This document shows, in pieces, positions 11,610 through 21,730 of a stretch of 64,000 bases of DNA (positions are counted from its first letter, which is position 1; the number at the start of each line of letters is the position of its first letter). Origin of the DNA: Pantoea coffeiphila. Lineage in GTDB: Bacteria; Pseudomonadota; Gammaproteobacteria; Enterobacterales; Enterobacteriaceae. The stretch spans positions 124,001 through 188,000 of the forward strand of contig NZ_JAFBFW010000005.1 in NCBI RefSeq assembly GCF_016909495.1, in the 5' to 3' direction. A program made the translations under genes and the position numbers. The notes below the pieces were generated by a model that was not told the origin of the DNA, did no database searches, and saw only the letters and a list, made by a program, of their open reading frames with translations.

Positions 11610-12824
11610 TTACTGCGGGCTGAACAGGGATTCGATTTTGCGGTTCATCTGCTCAACGGTGATCTGCCCCAGCATCGCCTGCTGCATATTGACCGGCCAG
11701 ACGGTGTTGATGAAGTCAGAGAGCTGCGGCGTATTCGGGTAGTCTTGGGCGTCCGGCAGCGAGTTGACGGTGGCGTCGATAAAGCGCTGCGGATGGGTTT
11801 TCCACGTTTTGGTGTCGCTTTTAGTCACCGGCAGCTGCCCGGTGGCGCGGTTAAACTGCGCGTTGTTTTCGTGGCTGGAGAGGAAGGCGATCCACTTCCA
11901 CGTCGCCTCTTTGTCGGCGGCGGTAGCGAAGATGGCGTTAGATTCCACGGCAATCGGTGCCCAGCGTTTTTCATTACACGCAGGCAGCGGTACGGCCGAA
12001 ACCTTATCGCCCAGCACCGCCACCAGATCGTTGGCCGAACCGATATGGTGGATGGTCATCGCGGTTTTGCCCGCTTTAAACGCGCCGATAATGTCCTTAA
12101 AGCCGTCGGTGGTGGCGGAAGGCGGGAACTCACCGGCCTTGTAGGCATCGACAATGCGCTGACTGGCCTGCAACACGGCCGGTTTGGTCAGCCCGCCCTT
12201 GCTGAATTCGCCACCGGCCGGCATCACCAGCGGGGCCCACATATCCTGGCCGCCGACGCCGCCGCGGAATCCAAAGCCGTAAATATCGGTTTTGCCGTCG
12301 CCGTTGGTATCCTGAGTGAGTTTCTTAATATCGGCATAAAACTCATCGCAGGTTTTTGGCGGCGTCAGTCCGGCCTTCTCGAAATAGTCGGTGCGGTAAT
12401 AGAGGTAGGAGACGATATATTGCACCGGCAGGTAATACTGTTTATCCATACCGCCGCGGGCGATATCCACCGTATTTTCCAGCAGGTCGCCTTTGCCGGA
12501 CCATTGATTGATGTAGTCATCCAGCGGCTCCAGGGCTTCCATCTCGTGCAGGCGCGGCAGGGCGAAGCTTTTCACCATCGCGGCATCCGGCGCGTTGCCG
12601 CCCACCAGCGAGGTATAAAGATTATCGTAATAGCTGTTCCACGGAATATTCTCCGCGTCGATCTTAATTCCCGGGTTGGCTTTTTCGAATTTGCTAATTA
12701 AATCCGACATGGTGTTGTCGGCATTATCCAGGTGATACCAGTAGTGGACGGTGGCGGCCTGGCTGGCGGTAGCCGACAGGCAAAGGGAGGCCGCTAACGT
12801 CAGCGATGACATTACTCGTTTCAT
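11610..12824 (-). CDS. Extracellular sugar-binding protein of ABC transporter
   Basis: A 404-residue periplasmic solute-binding protein. The N-terminus MKRVMSSLTLAASLCLSATASQA is a signal peptide with an A-x-A cleavage site before ATVHYWYHLD. The rest has the family-1 binding-protein pattern, with NIPWNSYYDNLYTSLVGGNAPDAAM and GKTAMTIHHIGSANDL. It supplies substrate to the two permeases encoded next. The sugar cannot be deduced. Confidence 0.92.
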   Translation of the reverse strand: MKRVMSSLTLAASLCLSATASQAATVHYWYHLDNADNTMSDLISKFEKANPGIKIDAENIPWNSYYDNLYTSLVGGNAPDAAMVKSFALPRLHEMEALEPLDDYINQWSGKGDLLENTVDIARGGMDKQYYLPVQYIVSYLYYRTDYFEKAGLTPPKTCDEFYADIKKLTQDTNGDGKTDIYGFGFRGGVGGQDMWAPLVMPAGGEFSKGGLTKPAVLQASQRIVDAYKAGEFPPSATTDGFKDIIGAFKAGKTAMTIHHIGSANDLVAVLGDKVSAVPLPACNEKRWAPIAVESNAIFATAADKEATWKWIAFLSSHENNAQFNRATGQLPVTKSDTKTWKTHPQRFIDATVNSLPDAQDYPNTPQLSDFINTVWPVNMQQAMLGQITVEQMNRKIESLFSPQ

Positions 12825-12883
12825 TTCTTGTGCTCCTGATTATTTTATAAGTTTGCAGGATAGCTGTAGGGTTCAGTCGCGAT

Positions 12884-13837
12884 TTATCGCGTCAGGTGAT
12901 GCCAGGCATGGGCCGCCTCCTTGTGTGCCGTCACTGCCGCAGGCAGGCGCAGGGTCATCTGCATAAAACCGTGGACCACGCCGGGGACGATGCTCAGGCG
13001 ATCGTCGCGGCCCAGCGCGTGCAGGCGGGCGGCGAACAGCTCGCTGTCGCTGCACAGCGGATCGATTTCTGCCGCATTCAGCCACAGCGGCGGCAGCGCC
13101 TTCAGCGCCGCATCGCTGGCGTGCAGCGGGGCAGTCAGCGGCTGCTGGCGCGCTTCCGCATCCGGCTGATACCAGTGCCAGTAGCGCTGCATTTTTTCCC
13201 GGGTCAGACCGGGGCCGCTGGCGAACTGCTGGTAAGAGGCGGTGGTAAAATCCGCGCCGTACACGCCGTAAAACAGCAGGCCGCAGCAGGGGCGAACGGC
13301 GTCTTCCGGCAGAGAGAGCATCAGCGCCACGGCCAGATTGGCCCCGGCGCTGTCTCCGGCCAGCCCCAGGCGCTGGCGGTCCAGATGCGGGAACAGCGCG
13401 CCGCTGCTGAGCTGCTGCCACAGGCGCTGCGTGTCCTCCAGCCCGGCGGGATAGGGATGTTCCGGGGCCAGGCGATAATCAAACAGCAGCACCGGCACAC
13501 CGCTTTCGGCGGCCAGTACCCGCGCGCTGCGCTGGTGGCTGGCGGCGCTGCAAAACGCCCAGCCGCCGCCGTGAACGTAGACGATCGCGCCCGGCCCGGC
13601 GTTTTCCGGGGTGTACAGCGTTCCGGTTATCGTCGGCTGCCCGGCTTCCTTGAGTGTAAACGGCGTCACCTGCGCCATCGGCGGCAGCTGCTGATTCCAG
13701 CGCTGGTTGCCGCGCTCCGCCTGCGCCCGTCCCTCGGCGGGGGAGAGCGTGGTCGGGTCCGGCAGCCCGGCATCTTCCTGCTGGAGTTCACGCAGCAGCG
13801 CGGCCATTTCCGCCGAAGGCACTCCGTTCAGGCTCAC
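12884..13837 (-). CDS. Alpha/beta hydrolase, HSL/acetyl-esterase type
   Basis: A 317-residue cytoplasmic esterase of the hormone-sensitive-lipase family. The oxyanion-hole motif HGGGW is near residue 90 and the nucleophile elbow GDSAGANLA near residue 160; a late HGFM likely provides the catalytic histidine. It starts with GTG, overlapping the TGA of the GntR gene (GTGA). Lying inside a sugar-uptake operon, it could deacylate an imported glycoside or oligosaccharide; this is inference from position only. Confidence 0.86.
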   Translation of the reverse strand: MSLNGVPSAEMAALLRELQQEDAGLPDPTTLSPAEGRAQAERGNQRWNQQLPPMAQVTPFTLKEAGQPTITGTLYTPENAGPGAIVYVHGGGWAFCSAASHQRSARVLAAESGVPVLLFDYRLAPEHPYPAGLEDTQRLWQQLSSGALFPHLDRQRLGLAGDSAGANLAVALMLSLPEDAVRPCCGLLFYGVYGADFTTASYQQFASGPGLTREKMQRYWHWYQPDAEARQQPLTAPLHASDAALKALPPLWLNAAEIDPLCSDSELFAARLHALGRDDRLSIVPGVVHGFMQMTLRLPAAVTAHKEAAHAWHHLTR

Positions 13838-14553
13838 AGCATTTTCCCCGCGTCCGGCTGGGTCAGGTCCGGCCCGAAATCAACGGCGGTGCGGATATGG
13901 TGCGACAGGCAGGCGACCAGCGCCGCGCTGTCTCCGCCGTCGATAGCCTCGATCAGCAGGTGGTGGCGTTCGGCGCTGTCCAGCAGCCGCGAGGTGTCGC
14001 CGCCGCCGCAGTGCAGAATTTTGTACCGGTGGTTGTGCACCAGGCAGCGCTTGAGGATCGGCTCCACGTTGGGCAGCTGCGCGCAACTGTAAAGCCGCAG
14101 GTGGAACGCGCGGTCGTAGCAGGAGAGCAGGTACTCATCCCCGGCGCGGGCGGCGGCGATCATCGCCTCGATATCCTTCAGCAGCAGGGTGCGCAGCTGG
14201 GCGCGGGCGTCCGCCGTCCGTTCCAGCACGCGCGATACGGCGCGGCACTCAATATCGTGGCGGATATGGATCATTTCTATCGCTTCCTGTTCGGTGCAGG
14301 GCGAGATTTGGGTTCCCCGGTGCGGCTGACGATGAACCAGACCTTCCTGCTGGAGCGCCAGCAGCGCCTCGCGCACCGTGCTCTGGCTGTAGCCAAAGCG
14401 CTGCGCCAGATCCAGCTCCAGTACCACCGACATCGGCGGCAGGATGCCGAGCACGATCTGCTGCTGCAACAGCTCGAACAGCGCGCTGCTGCGGCGGCCG
14501 ATATCGCTGATTTTTCCAGGAAGTGTGCTCAGGTTAAAAGTTTCAATCGCCAT
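13834..14553 (-). CDS. GntR-family (FadR/FCD type) transcriptional regulator
   Basis: A 239-residue regulator. The N-terminal winged helix includes the GntR signature LDLAQRFGYSQSTVREALLALQQEGLV near residue 50. The C-terminal helical FCD domain carries histidines that usually bind a metal and the effector. It heads the leftward operon and faces the divergent ATPase gene, so it most likely controls both promoters from the intervening palindrome. It lacks an obvious ribosome site. Confidence 0.9.
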   Translation of the reverse strand: MAIETFNLSTLPGKISDIGRRSSALFELLQQQIVLGILPPMSVVLELDLAQRFGYSQSTVREALLALQQEGLVHRQPHRGTQISPCTEQEAIEMIHIRHDIECRAVSRVLERTADARAQLRTLLLKDIEAMIAAARAGDEYLLSCYDRAFHLRLYSCAQLPNVEPILKRCLVHNHRYKILHCGGGDTSRLLDSAERHHLLIEAIDGGDSAALVACLSHHIRTAVDFGPDLTQPDAGKML

Positions 14554-14574
14554 TTTTTATTAACACTTGTTTAA

Positions 14575-14588
14575 CGTTATCGATAACG
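14575..14588. promoter_or_regulatory. Perfect 14-bp palindrome, candidate GntR operator
   Basis: CGTTATCGATAACG is a perfect palindrome 22 bases upstream of the regulator's start and within the divergent promoter region of the ABC ATPase gene. Position and dyad symmetry fit an operator for the adjacent GntR protein; binding is inferred. Confidence 0.5.
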
Positions 14589-14746
14589 ATATTTATACTT
14601 ACGAACAAAAAACATGCAATGTACGGTTCTGAAAATGTGATCGACCCGGAAAAATAAAAATCGGGAGATGACTTACCTAAACTCTGCATGGTCGTCTGGA
14701 AGTCTGCGGTATCCCGGCCATGACCTGGAACGATGAGGCAACAACC

Positions 14747-15907
14747 ATGGCAGTGATTTCACTGGAAAAAATTACCAAGCGTTACGAGCATATTCAGGCC
14801 ATCCACGGTATCGATCTGCATATCGAAGACGGTGAATTCGTCGCCTTTGTCGGCCCGTCCGGCTGCGGAAAAAGCACCCTGCTGCGCATGATCGCCGGGC
14901 TGGAGGAGATCTCCGGCGGCCTGCTGCGCATCGGCGATGAGGTGGTGAACCACCTGGAACCGAGCGAAAGGGAGATCGCCATGGTGTTCCAGGACTACGC
15001 GCTCTATCCGCATATGACTATCGCGGAGAACATCGCTTTCGGCCTGAAAATGAAAAATAACGATCGCGAAGATACCCGCCAGCGGGTGGAAGAGATCGCT
15101 AAAATGCTGCAGCTGAGCCATCTGCTGGCGCGTAAACCCGGCCAGCTCTCCGGCGGCCAGCGGCAGCGCGTGGCGATGGGCAGGGCGATTATCCGCCGCC
15201 CGCGCGCCTTCCTGTTCGATGAGCCGCTGTCCAACCTGGACGCCAAGCTGCGCGTGGATATGCGTATTCAGATCAAGCGGCTGCACGCGCTGCTGAAAAC
15301 CACCACCATCTACGTGACCCACGATCAGGTGGAGGCGATGACGCTGGCGGACCGGGTGGTGATCCTGCGCGAGGGGCGCATCGAACAGGTGGGCACGCCG
15401 ATGGAGGTGTATAACCACCCGGTGAACAAGTTTGTCGCCGAGTTTATCGGATCGCCGCAGATGAACATGCTGGAAGTGGAAGTGCAGCAGCTGACCGGCG
15501 GTCCGGTGCTGAAGTTTGGCCGCTGTGAGATCCCGCTGCGCTCGGTTGAGGCGGAGCACGGCACCCGGCTGCTGATGGGCATTCGCCCGGAACATCTGGA
15601 GCCGCCGCGCTTTGGCGTACGCAGCGAGCGCATTCCGCTACCGGCGCTGGCCGATGTGATTGAGCCGCTGGGTTCCGATACGCTGGCGCTGTGCCGGGTA
15701 GAGGAGCAGGAGCTGACCGCGCGCCTGACGCCGGGGCGCGTCAGCCAGCCGGGGGATTTTGTCGAGCTGTCCATCGACCCCGCGCAAATCCACCTGTTTG
15801 ACGACAACGGGGCGCTGGTGCCGTTTACTCACCTGGACGGTGGGCTGCATACCCCGTTCCTCTACAGCGCGGAGTACAGCCAGCAGCAGATCGCCCGGCA
15901 CAGCTGA
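14747..15907 (+). CDS. Sugar ABC transporter ATP-binding protein (MalK/UgpC type)
   Basis: A 386-residue ATPase when started at the ATG at 14747 ([13 protein letters not shown]), which has a GAGG site in front; the frame also has an ATG at 14720. Walker [10 protein letters not shown] is near residue 37, the signature LSGGQRQR near 135, Walker [11 protein letters not shown] near 157, and the H-loop THD follows. The C-terminal TOBE/OB domain (from about 240) is typical of CUT1 sugar ATPases. It presumably powers the two permeases encoded on the opposite strand. Confidence 0.94.
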   Translation: MAVISLEKITKRYEHIQAIHGIDLHIEDGEFVAFVGPSGCGKSTLLRMIAGLEEISGGLLRIGDEVVNHLEPSEREIAMVFQDYALYPHMTIAENIAFGLKMKNNDREDTRQRVEEIAKMLQLSHLLARKPGQLSGGQRQRVAMGRAIIRRPRAFLFDEPLSNLDAKLRVDMRIQIKRLHALLKTTTIYVTHDQVEAMTLADRVVILREGRIEQVGTPMEVYNHPVNKFVAEFIGSPQMNMLEVEVQQLTGGPVLKFGRCEIPLRSVEAEHGTRLLMGIRPEHLEPPRFGVRSERIPLPALADVIEPLGSDTLALCRVEEQELTARLTPGRVSQPGDFVELSIDPAQIHLFDDNGALVPFTHLDGGLHTPFLYSAEYSQQQIARHS

Positions 15908-15908
15908 G

Positions 15909-17186
15909 CTAAATCAGCATCGGGATCAGCGACAGCAGATAGAGCAGTAGCCCGATCGCGCCGCCGACCAGCGTGCCGTTAATGCGGATGCGCTGCAAGT
16001 CGCGGCCGATATTCAGCTCCACCTGGTGCGACATATCGGCCGCGTCCCAGCTTTTGACCGTGTCGCTGATATGGCGGCTGAGGAAGTCGGAGAACTCCGG
16101 CGCCACGCCCGCCGCCGCCTCTTCCAGATGCTGATTCAGCGAGCCGCGCAGGGTGGCATCCTGCATCAGGGTGTCGCCGAACCACTGCCCGGCGGCGCTG
16201 ACTTTCGCATGCAGTCGGGAGTCCTCACGGCTGAGATCCTCCTTCAGCCAGCCGCGCAGATCGCCCCACAGCTGAGCGATATAGCCGTTCAGCGCCTCGT
16301 CCTCTTTCAGATAGCGCTTCACCTCTTCGGCCTTCTGCGCCATCTCCGGATCGGTTTTCAGCCGCACGATCAGCCGCTGCACCGCGCGGTTAAAGCCCTG
16401 GCGCAGCGCGTGGGTGGGATCGTTTTCGATCTCGTTGAGAATCGACTGCACCGCGCTGGCCGCCAGATCGGCGCTCTTTTCCCCCAGCCACTCGCTGGGC
16501 AGCACTTTTTCCTTCAGCGGATGCTCGCGCTTCAGCCAGCGCACCACCTGCAGGGCGATAAATTCGTGGGTGCCGGGGCGGTTGATCAGCTGTAACACCT
16601 GGGCGAGAGCGTCATCCAGCAGCTGCTGGTGGCGGTTATTTTTGGTCAGGCTTTCCAGGATTAGCGCCGACGACTGGCTGAGATCCACCTTGTCGATCGC
16701 CTTATGAATCGCCTGGCGCATAAACTGCTGAATCCGCCGATCGTCGGCCAGATCGAGGAAGCCGCGCACCAGCTTGAGCAGATAGCCGCTGAGCCGCGCG
16801 GCGTTTTCCGCTTTGCTCAGCCATTCGGCCACGATCCGTGCCGGATCGTGGCGGCGGATCAGTTCCAGCAGCGATCCGGTATTGAGGAATTTATCCTGCA
16901 CGAACAGCGCAAGATTATCGGCGATACGATCCTTGTTGCGCGGAATGATCGCCGTGTGGCGGCCGACCAGCGGGATCGGCACCCGGCGGAACAGCGCGCT
17001 GACCGCGAACCAGTCCGCCAGCGCGCCCACCATCGACGCCTCGGCCACCGCCTTCAGCCCGCTCACCCACAGGCTCGGCGGGTAGTACAGCGGCCAGATC
17101 AGCGTGGCGATAAACAGCAGCGCCGCACCGCCCAGTAACAGCAGCGGCAGGCGCTTTGCCTGCCTCAGTTCACGTTCTTTATCCAT
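15909..17186 (-). CDS. DUF445 membrane protein (YjiN-like)
   Basis: 425 residues when started at the ATG at 17186 ([13 protein letters not shown]), which has an AAGGAG site and agrees with E. coli YjiN; the frame runs open upstream into yjgR. An N-terminal membrane segment pair ([24 protein letters not shown] and the [18 protein letters not shown] signature of DUF445) is followed by a long helical domain and a C-terminal membrane anchor ([19 protein letters not shown]). The function is unknown. It starts 7 bases after the yjgR stop and is probably cotranscribed with it. Confidence 0.87.
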   Translation of the reverse strand: MDKERELRQAKRLPLLLLGGAALLFIATLIWPLYYPPSLWVSGLKAVAEASMVGALADWFAVSALFRRVPIPLVGRHTAIIPRNKDRIADNLALFVQDKFLNTGSLLELIRRHDPARIVAEWLSKAENAARLSGYLLKLVRGFLDLADDRRIQQFMRQAIHKAIDKVDLSQSSALILESLTKNNRHQQLLDDALAQVLQLINRPGTHEFIALQVVRWLKREHPLKEKVLPSEWLGEKSADLAASAVQSILNEIENDPTHALRQGFNRAVQRLIVRLKTDPEMAQKAEEVKRYLKEDEALNGYIAQLWGDLRGWLKEDLSREDSRLHAKVSAAGQWFGDTLMQDATLRGSLNQHLEEAAAGVAPEFSDFLSRHISDTVKSWDAADMSHQVELNIGRDLQRIRINGTLVGGAIGLLLYLLSLIPMLI

Positions 17187-17193
17187 AAGCTCC

Positions 17194-18696
17194 TTACTTC
17201 TTCCTGCCACCCATAATACTGCCCAGCACGCCGCGAATAATCTGGTTGGTGATCTGCCGTGCGGCGCTTTTCGCCACGCTCTGTACCACGCCATCGCGCT
17301 TGCCGCCGCGCGGCCCGGTGCTGCCGAACAGAATATCCTTCAGCCCGCCGAGAATACCGTCATCCACCGCTACGCTGTTGCCTTTGGCCGGCGGGGCGCT
17401 GGCCCTATCGCTGGCCTCCTGCGCGCCCTGCTGCAGTTTTTCCCACGCCGATTCTCGGTCCAGCACCTCATCATACTTGCCGGAGAGCGGCGAGTGATTG
17501 ATCAGACCGTTGCGTTCATCGTCGGTGACCGGGCCCATCCGCGATCCGGGGGCAATCACCATCGCACGCTGCACCATCGACGGGCTGCCTTTCTCATCAA
17601 GGAACGAGATCAGCGCTTCTCCGGTACCCAGCTCCTGAATGGCGGTGACGGTATCGAAGGCGGGGTTGGCGCGCATGGTGTCCGCCGCGGCCTTAACCGC
17701 TTTCTGATCCTTCGGCGTAAAGGCGCGCAGGGCGTGCTGCACGCGGTTACCGAGCTGGCCGAGCACCATATCGGGGATGTCCGCCGGGTTCTGCGACACA
17801 AACCACACGCCAACGCCCTTCGAACGGATCAGGCGGATCACCTGCTCAATTTTATCCAGCAGCACCTGGGGCGCGTCGCTGAACAGCAGGTGCGCCTCAT
17901 CGAAGAAGAACACCAGCTTCGGCTTATCGAGATCGCCCGCTTCCGGCAGCTGCTCGTAAAGTTCGGACAGCAGCCACAGCAGGGTGGTGGCGTACAGCTT
18001 GGGCATCTGATAGAGCTTTTCAGCGGCTAAAATATTGATGATGCCGCGCCCGGCATCGTCGGTGCGCATCCAGTCGCGGATATCCAGCATCGGCTCGCCG
18101 AAGAAGTATTCCGCCCCCTGCTGCTCCAGCGCCAGCAGCCCGCGCTGGATGGCCCCGACCGAGGCGCTGTTGATATTGCCGTACTGGCTCTGGAAGGCTT
18201 TGGCGTTCTCGCCGATGTACTGGGTCATCGCCCGCAGATCTTTAAAATCGAGCAGCAGCAGCCCCTGATCATCGGCCACGCGGAAGATGATTTGCAGCAC
18301 GCCGCTCTGCACTTCGTTAAGGTTCAGCAGCCGTGCCAGCAGCAGCGGGCCGAGATCGCTGACCGTGGCCCGCACCGGATGGCCGCGCTCGCCGAAGATA
18401 TCCCACAGCACCGCCGGATTGCTCTGCGGCTCCCAGTCGGTGACGCCGATTTTAGCCAGCCGCGCGCTGAGCTTCTCGGAGCTGACGCCTTCTTTCGCTA
18501 CCCCGGTCAGGTCGCCCTTCACGTCCGCTAAAAACACCGGCACGCCGATGGCGGAGAAGCTTTCGGCAATTTTTTGCAGCGTGACGGTTTTCCCTGTGCC
18601 GGTTGCGCCGGTGATCAGCCCGTGGCGGTTGGCAAAGGCGGGCAGCAGATGCAGCAGTTGTTCAGGGGTTCGGGCAATCAGCAGCGGCTCGGTCAT
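17194..18696 (-). CDS. yjgR: HerA-like P-loop ATPase YjgR (DUF853)
   Basis: A 500-residue protein close to E. coli YjgR over its whole length. Walker [12 protein letters not shown] is near residue 31, Walker [14 protein letters not shown] near 250, and the sensor stretch [16 protein letters not shown] is present. It belongs to the HerA/FtsK class of hexameric ATPases; its cellular role is not established. The gene keeps its E. coli neighbourhood between lptFG and leuX. Confidence 0.93.
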   Translation of the reverse strand: MTEPLLIARTPEQLLHLLPAFANRHGLITGATGTGKTVTLQKIAESFSAIGVPVFLADVKGDLTGVAKEGVSSEKLSARLAKIGVTDWEPQSNPAVLWDIFGERGHPVRATVSDLGPLLLARLLNLNEVQSGVLQIIFRVADDQGLLLLDFKDLRAMTQYIGENAKAFQSQYGNINSASVGAIQRGLLALEQQGAEYFFGEPMLDIRDWMRTDDAGRGIINILAAEKLYQMPKLYATTLLWLLSELYEQLPEAGDLDKPKLVFFFDEAHLLFSDAPQVLLDKIEQVIRLIRSKGVGVWFVSQNPADIPDMVLGQLGNRVQHALRAFTPKDQKAVKAAADTMRANPAFDTVTAIQELGTGEALISFLDEKGSPSMVQRAMVIAPGSRMGPVTDDERNGLINHSPLSGKYDEVLDRESAWEKLQQGAQEASDRASAPPAKGNSVAVDDGILGGLKDILFGSTGPRGGKRDGVVQSVAKSAARQITNQIIRGVLGSIMGGRKK

Positions 18697-18930
18697 AGTC
18701 AGGTATCCATCTGGTTGAAAGGCGGGTGATTATCCTTCAAGCATAGCAGGCAGCCCCCGGCAGGAGTAAAGCAAGTCCGTGCAGACGTTTTCACTGCCGC
18801 AACACGCGTAGACTTATGTAAATCCAGATTATCAATCGTAATGCATCCAATAGCACAAATTACCATAGGCATAAAATGATAAGCGGACTAATGATCGGGG
18901 CTGGTTTATTCATCTGATAAGGGTAACGCT

Positions 18931-19710
18931 ATGTCAATTAATGGAAAAGTGGTCCTGGTAACCGGCGCGGGTCAGGGGATTGGTCGTGGAATTGCATTAC
19001 GACTGGCACGCGACGGGGCAGATATTGCACTGGTAGACCTGAACGACGACAAAATTAAGCTGGTGGCCGAAGAGGTGAAAGCGCTGGGCCGCCGCGCGAT
19101 CACTATCAAAGCCGATATCAGCGTGCGCGAAGAGGTTTTCTCGGCGGTGAATGAGGCGGAAAAACAGCTTGGCGGCTTTGACGTGATCGTCAATAACGCC
19201 GGGATCAGCCAGACCAAAAACCTGCTTTCCGTCACCCAGCAGGAAGTGGAAAAGATCTTCCAGATCAACGTGCAGGGTACGCTGTGGGGTATCCAGGCGG
19301 CGGCCAGCAAGTTCAAAGAGCGCAAGCAGAAGGGCAAAATTATCAACGCCTCTTCCATTGCCGGTCATGAAGGCTTTGCGCTGCTCGGCATCTACTCCGC
19401 CACCAAATTCAGCGTGCGCGCGCTGACCCAGGCGGCGGCGAAAGAGCTGGCGGCGTTCGGCATCACCGTTAACGCCTACTGCCCGGGCGTGGTTGGCACC
19501 GATATGTGGGTGGAGATCGACAAACGCATGTCCGAAGAGACCGGCGCGCCGCTGGGTGCCACCTACGATAAATATGTTTCCGGCATCGCCCTTGGCCGCG
19601 CTGAAACCCCGGACGACGTGGCGGCGTTTGTCTCTTACCTGGCAGGCCCGGATTCTGACTATATGACCGGCCAGGCACCACTGATCGACGGCGGTTTGGT
19701 ATTCCGTTAA
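18931..19710 (+). CDS. budC: Acetoin (diacetyl) reductase, BudC-like SDR
   Basis: A 259-residue short-chain dehydrogenase. The cofactor motif TGAGQGIG is near residue 12, NNAG near 90, and the catalytic Ser ... YSATK near residues 143-160. Stretches such as GGFDVIVNNAGI, KIINASSIAGH, YCPGVVGTDMW and SDYMTGQAPLIDGG align well with Klebsiella BudC, which interconverts diacetyl, acetoin and 2,3-butanediol with NAD(H). No other bud genes are adjacent, so the substrate is probable rather than certain. Confidence 0.8.
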   Translation: MSINGKVVLVTGAGQGIGRGIALRLARDGADIALVDLNDDKIKLVAEEVKALGRRAITIKADISVREEVFSAVNEAEKQLGGFDVIVNNAGISQTKNLLSVTQQEVEKIFQINVQGTLWGIQAAASKFKERKQKGKIINASSIAGHEGFALLGIYSATKFSVRALTQAAAKELAAFGITVNAYCPGVVGTDMWVEIDKRMSEETGAPLGATYDKYVSGIALGRAETPDDVAAFVSYLAGPDSDYMTGQAPLIDGGLVFR

Positions 19711-19805
19711 TCCTCCCTTAACCGTCGGCAACTTTATCTTTGCGATGGGGTTGCCAGCCGTCCGCCTCTCTCAGTAAGTTAGAAGGCTAACTATGAGGGA
19801 GGTGA

Positions 19806-20429
19806 ATGATGGATGCAGCGGTATTATCGGTAGTCTCAATTGGTGCAGCGCTTGGGCTGGGTGCGATGAGCCCCGGCCCGAGCTTTATTCTGGTGGCGCG
19901 GACCGCCGTGGCGTCATCACGCCGTGCGGGCATTGGTGCCGCATTAGGGATGGGGGCGGGGAGCTTCCTGTTTGCCATTATCGCTCTCGCCGGGCTGCAC
20001 ACGCTGCTGAGCGCGGTGCCGACCCTGTGGCTGGTGCTGAAAACTGCCGGTGGCCTCTACCTGCTGTGGATGGCGTATAAAATGTTCCGCGGCGCGCGTC
20101 AGCCCCTGGCGCTGGATCTGCCGGGCAGCAACGGTAAAACCGCCCGCCGGGCCTTCCTCACCGCGCTGACCACTCAGCTGAGCAACCCCAAAACCGCCGT
20201 GGTATTCAGCGGCGTGTTTGCCGCACTGCTGCCGCAGCAGGTTTCCTTCAGCATGTATCTGGCGATCCCGCTGGTGGCGATGATGGTCGACGGGCTGTGG
20301 TATCTGTTTGTGGCCTTCGCGCTGTCGTCACGCGGCCCGCGCAATACCTATCTGCGCTTTAAAGCCCCGCTCGACCGCCTGGGCGGTGGGGTGATGGCGC
20401 TGCTCGGTATCCGGCTGATTGTGAAGTGA
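19806..20429 (+). CDS. LysE/RhtB-family amino-acid exporter
   Basis: A 207-residue inner-membrane protein with about six hydrophobic segments. The N-terminal signature GAMSPGPSFILVARTAVASSRRAGIGAALGMGAG is that of the LysE family, which exports amino acids and small metabolites. A GGGAGGTGA site precedes tandem ATG codons at 19806 and 19809. Its last 35 bases (from 20392) are the first unit of a tandem repeat that continues past the stop codon for some 280 bp. Confidence 0.9.
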   Translation: MMDAAVLSVVSIGAALGLGAMSPGPSFILVARTAVASSRRAGIGAALGMGAGSFLFAIIALAGLHTLLSAVPTLWLVLKTAGGLYLLWMAYKMFRGARQPLALDLPGSNGKTARRAFLTALTTQLSNPKTAVVFSGVFAALLPQQVSFSMYLAIPLVAMMVDGLWYLFVAFALSSRGPRNTYLRFKAPLDRLGGGVMALLGIRLIVK

Positions 20430-20706
20430 TGGTGCTGCCCGGTATACGGCTGACAGTGAAGTGATGGTGCTTCCCGGTATACGGCTGACAGTGAAGTGAT
20501 GGTGCTGTCCGATATACGGCTGACAGTGAAGTGATGGTGCTGCCCGGTATACGGCTGACAGTGAAGTGATGGTGCTGTCCGATATACGGCTGACAGTGAA
20601 GTGATGGTGCTGCCCGGTATACGGCTGACAGTGATGTAATGGCGCTGTTCGGGATCCGACAGATTGTGAAGTCATGGCATTGCCCAGAATCCGGTTGATT
20701 ATGTCG
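20392..20706. repeat. 35-bp tandem repeat, nine units, starting inside the lysE-family gene
   Basis: Nine head-to-tail units of exactly 35 bp. Unit 1 (20392-20426) is the last coding segment of the exporter gene (VMALLGIRLIVK). Units 2-7 are nearly identical (TGATGGTGCTGCCCGGTATA...), with GCCCGGTAT and GTCCGATAT variants in partial alternation. Units 8 and 9 are diverged and closer to unit 1. The array fills most of the space between this gene and the convergent hydrolase. Since 35 is not a multiple of 3, each unit changes frame and the first copy already stops translation. Confidence 0.95.
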
Positions 20707-20714
20707 TGATGGAT

Positions 20715-20747
20715 GGCGGAGAGGAGGTTAGTTTTCGCCTCTCCGCC
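20715..20747. terminator. Hairpin between convergent genes
   Basis: GGCGGAGAGG and CCTCTCCGCC form a perfect 10-bp stem with a 13-base loop just after the tandem repeat and 5 bases before the hydrolase stop. It has no long T run but is well placed to stop both convergent transcripts. Confidence 0.55.
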
Positions 20748-20752
20748 AAGAT

Positions 20753-21559
20753 TCAACCCAGCGCGCGCACGATAAATCCGCTGACGCGGCGCAGCACCTC
20801 ATCCTGATTGGTCTCATTAAAAATCTCATGCTGCGCACCGCTGTACAGCTCGCGGTCAAAATCACTGCCGCGCAGCTTATTCAGCGTCTGCTGGCTCTCA
20901 TTCGGCAGCACCAGCTTATCTCCCTCACCGTGCAGCCACAGCGTTGGCAGGCTGCCGAAACCTGGCCCGTGATGAATGGTGCTCAGCATGTCGCACATCG
21001 CCCCCAGCGTGGCACGCTTAAACGGCCCGTGCCACACCAGCGGATCGGCCTGATATTTCGCGCCGACCTCGGGATCGCGCGACAGAGTGCGGATATCCAG
21101 CGGCGTATCGGGAATGTCTGCCAACCCGAACATATCGCTAATCTGCGTGTGCTCGCCCAGCAGCGGACCGGAGAGCACCAGCGCACGTACCTCATCGGCG
21201 AAGCGCTGCACGTAACGGGTGGCGATCATCCCGCCCATCGAGTGGCCGATAATCACCAGCGGCAGATCGGGGAACTGCTGACGCACCGAGGCCACCGCCA
21301 GGTGCACATCGTCCACCACCGCTTCGTAATCCTCAATCAGCACGCGCTCGCCCTGCGACAGCCCGTGGCCGAGATGATCCGGGCCAAATACGTAGCCACC
21401 CAGATGGTTCAGCCGTTCGGCAACGTGATGATAGCGGGCCAGATGCTCGCCGTAGCCGTGAACCAGCAGCACCAGAAAACGCGGCTGCGGCACCGGCCAG
21501 TGATGCAGCGCGATATCGCCCAGATGACCAGAAATATGACTTAATCGGTAATCAGACAT
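20753..21559 (-). CDS. Lysophospholipase/monoacylglycerol lipase-like alpha/beta hydrolase
   Basis: 268 residues when started at the ATG at 21559 (MSDYRLSHISGHLGD), which has an AAGG site 8 bases upstream; the frame is open 23 codons further. The oxyanion-hole region VLLVHGYGEHLARY and the nucleophile elbow GHSMGG are as in the serine aminopeptidase S33/PldB/monoacylglycerol lipase group, with Asp and His candidates in LWLHGEGDKLV and SGAQHEIFNE. It has no signal peptide. It probably hydrolyses lysophospholipids or monoglycerides. Confidence 0.87.
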   Translation of the reverse strand: MSDYRLSHISGHLGDIALHHWPVPQPRFLVLLVHGYGEHLARYHHVAERLNHLGGYVFGPDHLGHGLSQGERVLIEDYEAVVDDVHLAVASVRQQFPDLPLVIIGHSMGGMIATRYVQRFADEVRALVLSGPLLGEHTQISDMFGLADIPDTPLDIRTLSRDPEVGAKYQADPLVWHGPFKRATLGAMCDMLSTIHHGPGFGSLPTLWLHGEGDKLVLPNESQQTLNKLRGSDFDRELYSGAQHEIFNETNQDEVLRRVSGFIVRALG

Positions 21560-21655
21560 GATGTTGACCTTATTATTTTTAGCCAGGGTAATCATCCTGA
21601 AGGCTGTAACTGCGGCTGTCTTTGACAATTAATGCCGGATGCGATCGCCAGCCAT

Positions 21656-21681
21656 AAAAAAGGGCCGCATCGCGCAGCCCT
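21656..21681 (-). terminator. Terminator of the DUF2501 gene
   Basis: On the minus strand a short GC-rich stem (AGGGC paired with GCCCT, with an inner G-C extension) is followed by a run of six T residues. It lies 50 bases after the stop of the DUF2501 gene. Confidence 0.6.
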
Positions 21682-21730
21682 GAAAAAAGCGGGGAGGGGA
21701 CAGCCTCACCGCCATAATAAGCGTGGTTCA

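Noticed and set aside
20328..20756. 142-codon reverse-strand frame with 35-residue internal repeats across the tandem array
   Set aside because: It is open only because three 35-bp units make 105 bp, a multiple of three; it has no ribosome site and overlaps the exporter gene and the terminator.
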